A stretch of DNA of 26,570 nt from JACJXF01 sp964349045. GTDB taxonomy: Bacteria > Bacteroidota > Bacteroidia > Bacteroidales > GCA-2748055. The notes beneath the pieces were generated by a model that was given only the letters and a program-made list of their open reading frames with translations, was not told the origin of the DNA and ran no database searches. The stretch covers positions 1-26,570 of the forward strand of contig CAYGFI010000052.1 in assembly GCA_964349045.1 (NCBI GenBank). The letters run 5' to 3'. The position numbers and the translations under genes are program-made. Shown here in pieces: positions 23,793 through 26,570 of this stretch (position 1 is its first letter; the number at the start of each line of letters is the position of its first letter).

Positions 23793-26363
23793 TTACATTT
23801 TTACCTCGATAGTTCTGCTTTCACCGGCGTTAATAACCACATTTTTTAACTTAGACGAACCGGCTCCTTTAAGGGTAAATGTGTTAAGAGAAACCTGGCC
23901 ATAAATTACATCCAGGGTAGCCTTTTTAACTTCGACCTTACAGGTACCCCAGGCGTATCCGTTACTCCAGAAGTAAGTTCCGGGTTTTGAGGTGAAGGTC
24001 ATTGTTTTATCAACTCCTGAGAAATGGAAATCAGTCAGAGTAAGTAAAGCTGACCAGCTGGCCATGGCCCTGCCATAGTGATGACCGCATTCCGCTTCAT
24101 TGAATGGACTTCTTTTGCGTCCGTCATAGCGATCGCGGATATTGAAGATACATTTCAGTCCATCTTCAATCTGGCCTTCCTGAAGCATACTAACGGCTGC
24201 AGTATATTCAAATCCTGTCATTACCTCAGTGAAGTATGGGAACGGATTTGCAGGCCTGGTTTTTGGATAGGCGGCCATTAGCAGGGCTGCTTCATTGCCA
24301 AGGGCATAGCTGCGGAAGCAGTTGAAATGGTCAGAAAGGTCAGACTGATAATTATATTTCATAATACTTTGAAGGGTGGTTGCAACATTTTCTTTCTTCA
24401 CCAGGTATCCCAATCCACAAACATGTGCAAGGTACTGCCCGACAAGCTGATCGACCAGGCAGGCTTCTCCAAGTTGATAATCAGGATTTCCAAAATCCAA
24501 TGTGCCCATTCCTGATAGCTGTTCTTTAGGAATATCTTCTTTAGCAGGGACTTCAATTTTATGAATATAATACTCTCCGTTAAACAGATTTTCATCGGTC
24601 CACTTGCTGCCACTTTCAAAAAGCTTTCTGCATTTCAGGGCCATTTCCTTATCCTTCATATACGTTGACATCTCTTCCATCGCACGCAATGCACCCAGGT
24701 ACCATATAGTCATTTGCGGATTTGGCCCGTAATATTCAACATCCATTGTGTTATGCTGAACCCCTTCCATTACTCCATCCTGATTGGCATCCCAACCCCC
24801 TTTAATCCAGGCATAACTCAGGGCGGCTTTTGTTTTTGGATAAAGACTTTTAAGGAAATTGTCATCCCCTGAAAGTTGCCATTCCCGGTATATTTTCATG
24901 ATACAGCCCATCTGGCCATCTGCGGCAACTTTGGCGAACTCAGGGATATTATCGTAGGGTAATTTTACCCGGAAGCTCATCAACCCGATATCATTAGTAG
25001 CTAATCCAAATTCAACATTACGCATTGTTTGTGCAAGGGAACCAAAAAGAAAGGCTGTTGTTGTTTCATAATTCCAGACATGAGTACATGATCCAAAACA
25101 ACACCCGGATTGATCATTGCATCCTTCCCACGCAAAGAAGTTACCATCTGCAAGGCGGAAACAGGTCTGGGTTCTGAGGGTACTGATATTAAACAAGGCA
25201 GCCTCTTTAACCTCCTTTGGAAGATCGCTGCTAAGAAATGCATCAACAAATTCGATAGTCCGGCTCTCCAGTTGAGGCAATGCAGGCACCGTTTTTGTAA
25301 TCACATCCCATGCATCGGTGTATTTTGTTGAATAATAATTTTTCAATGGTTCAGATGCCCATGCTGTCCTGTTGGGAAAATACCATGTAATCAGAAATCG
25401 GATGGTTTTTGTAGCCCCCGCAGGCAAGGTTTCACTAACTGCAAGAGATGCCATGGGTTTACTGGGTAAGGGTATGTTCCTTTCTTCTGCCAGGGAGACC
25501 ATGTGTGTAATTTTTCCTTCATCTTTCCTGTTATCAAGTATTCCGTCGGCTGAAAAATCGTCCCAGAAGTCCAGTATCGAAGTACCCCAGCGATCAGGCA
25601 ACCAACTGGTACGATAGGAAATATTGCCTTCAGAAGTACTTACCAGAGCCATATTTCCCCACTGATCGGCAATACTATCCACACCTTCAGAGGTGAAAAA
25701 TATTCCATGTATTTCCTGCTCTGACCTATAAGTGTTTTTGTTCCCTAATGCTTTTCCCTTGCTACCATCCTCACCAATGAAATTCTGGATAGTACCACAT
25801 AAACTAAATTTGACTTCTTTATCTGAGGTATTTGTCAGTTCAAAATCAAGAATAGCTGCCGGGATACTGCTATTATCAATATCACCGGGAATCAGGGGAT
25901 TAAAAGATTTAATTTTTACATCCACAGGGATCTGTGGAGTTTTAAGATTTACCTGGCCGAACGGATAAGCAGCATCAAAAGTGTTTTCACTGAATCTCGG
26001 TAATCCATGATTAGTGGCGATCGACCCCGAACTTCCTTCGTAGAGATAAAATGGAACAGGACCTTCCAGGAGTCGTGTGTCTTTTTTACCATCCACTTCG
26101 GAATATAAAATAAAAAAGGGTGAATTGTTTCTTCCGGATCCTGGATTATAGCCTTTTGCAGGGTTGCTCATTATTTCCCAATCCTGAAGATTCCCACGTC
26201 CACCCAGAGAAACGGTACCCGTTCCTATACCACCTATGGGTAGGGCAATTTTATAGGTGTGTTCCTGGTCATAATGTTTTAATACCGGCCATTCCTGGGC
26301 TTCGGCGGATGCAATTCCAAATGGTATAAAACAAATAATTAAAACAAACAGCAGATTTTTCAT
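23793..26363 (-). CDS. GH116 family beta-glucosidase/beta-glycosidase, secreted
   Basis: The ATG at 26363 is preferred over an in-frame TTG at 26372 that overlaps the upstream stop. 856 residues with a signal peptide ending about ASAEA. The N-terminal beta domain opens with LPIGGIGTGTVSLGG and LQDWEI, diagnostic for the GH116/GBA2 family. The (alpha/alpha)6 catalytic domain carries CTHVWNYE (nucleophile probably Glu433) and HNTMD (acid/base probably Asp541), plus SPFNEAECGHHYGRAMASW near the C terminus. A Cys-rich loop (GCNDQSGCCFGSC) sits just before the nucleophile motif. The family hydrolyses beta-glucosides (some act on xylosides or N-acetylglucosaminides) with retention. Export points to periplasmic glycan trimming. 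It is followed by the GH94-like gene. Confidence 0.9.
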   Translation of the reverse strand: MKNLLFVLIICFIPFGIASAEAQEWPVLKHYDQEHTYKIALPIGGIGTGTVSLGGRGNLQDWEIMSNPAKGYNPGSGRNNSPFFILYSEVDGKKDTRLLEGPVPFYLYEGSSGSIATNHGLPRFSENTFDAAYPFGQVNLKTPQIPVDVKIKSFNPLIPGDIDNSSIPAAILDFELTNTSDKEVKFSLCGTIQNFIGEDGSKGKALGNKNTYRSEQEIHGIFFTSEGVDSIADQWGNMALVSTSEGNISYRTSWLPDRWGTSILDFWDDFSADGILDNRKDEGKITHMVSLAEERNIPLPSKPMASLAVSETLPAGATKTIRFLITWYFPNRTAWASEPLKNYYSTKYTDAWDVITKTVPALPQLESRTIEFVDAFLSSDLPKEVKEAALFNISTLRTQTCFRLADGNFFAWEGCNDQSGCCFGSCTHVWNYETTTAFLFGSLAQTMRNVEFGLATNDIGLMSFRVKLPYDNIPEFAKVAADGQMGCIMKIYREWQLSGDDNFLKSLYPKTKAALSYAWIKGGWDANQDGVMEGVQHNTMDVEYYGPNPQMTIWYLGALRAMEEMSTYMKDKEMALKCRKLFESGSKWTDENLFNGEYYIHKIEVPAKEDIPKEQLSGMGTLDFGNPDYQLGEACLVDQLVGQYLAHVCGLGYLVKKENVATTLQSIMKYNYQSDLSDHFNCFRSYALGNEAALLMAAYPKTRPANPFPYFTEVMTGFEYTAAVSMLQEGQIEDGLKCIFNIRDRYDGRKRSPFNEAECGHHYGRAMASWSALLTLTDFHFSGVDKTMTFTSKPGTYFWSNGYAWGTCKVEVKKATLDVIYGQVSLNTFTLKGAGSSKLKNVVINAGESRTIEVKM

Positions 26364-26368
26364 AGCGT

Positions 26369-26570
26369 TCAATTTTTAGAATTTGTATTGAGTATTTTAA
26401 CATATTTACCCGGGAATACCTCCATCTCCATTATATTATCTTCAACTTTAATTTTCTCATCATTCAGATAGATCCATTCCAGATCTCCATCAATTAATAA
26501 ATTTGTATAATATGGTTTATCCCATGGATCGGTTAAATGTTTTTCAGACAACCAGGATTCCACCTCGATT
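26369..26570 (-). CDS. C-terminal end of an unidentified protein (cut by the window edge)
   Basis: An open frame enters from beyond base 26570 and stops at TGA 26371-26369, five bases before the GH116 ATG, so the two are almost certainly co-transcribed. About 66 residues are visible, reading IEVESWLSEKHL at the start and ending with ILNTNSKN. The segment DGDLEWIYLNDEKIKV and the following short strands look like a small beta-sandwich, as often closes glycoside hydrolases. Too little is present to name a family. Confidence 0.7.
   Translation of the reverse strand, partial: IEVESWLSEKHLTDPWDKPYYTNLLIDGDLEWIYLNDEKIKVEDNIMEMEVFPGKYVKILNTNSKN

Overview
The window looks like part of a Bacteroidota chromosome, probably an environmental polysaccharide degrader. 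The reasons are the AT-leaning coding sequence, the run of secreted or lipid-anchored carbohydrate-active enzymes with Bacteroidota-style signal peptides, the tight co-directional packing, and family types common in that phylum (GH78, GH106, GH2, GH116, a DUF6786-like lipoprotein). Every gene I can support lies on the minus strand, so transcription runs from base 26570 towards base 1. I see no tRNA, rRNA, CRISPR array, transposase, SusC/SusD pair or regulator gene.

In transcription order: (a) 26570-21232 holds the tail of an unidentified gene, a secreted GH116 glucosidase-like enzyme and a signal-peptide-bearing GH94-like protein. (b) 21231-20911 is the only gene-free stretch over 300 bp and carries a 183-bp segment bounded by inverted repeats. 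(c) 20910-9879 holds a DUF6786-like lipoprotein, a sulfatase remnant, a cytosolic xylose-isomerase-like TIM-barrel protein, a large lipoprotein with a probable six-hairpin domain and no family I can name, a short decayed second copy of the TIM-barrel gene, a GH78 alpha-L-rhamnosidase with a discoidin-like insert, and a GH2 enzyme that overlaps it by 4 bp. (d) 9878-9655 is a 224-bp gap. (e) 9654-31 holds a GH106-type rhamnosidase followed closely by three redox genes: a twin-arginine-signal protein made of two diverged repeats, a membrane-anchored diheme beta-propeller protein resembling the alpha subunit of hydrazine synthase, and a beta-propeller/diheme cytochrome c peroxidase fusion resembling its beta and gamma subunits joined. 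A further gene may begin at base 11.

The hydrolases suggest stepwise removal of rhamnose, a GH2-type sugar (galactose or glucuronic acid) and beta-glucose from a rhamnose-rich glycan or glycoside. The sulfatase remnant hints that an ancestral version handled a sulfated substrate. The strongest candidate for something new is the hydrazine-synthase-like redox set with its repeat-containing Tat partner, downstream of a rhamnosidase. Its chemistry cannot be read from sequence, and hydrazine synthesis should not be assumed. Two broken genes (84 and about 30 residues left) show that the cluster has been reshaped by deletion.
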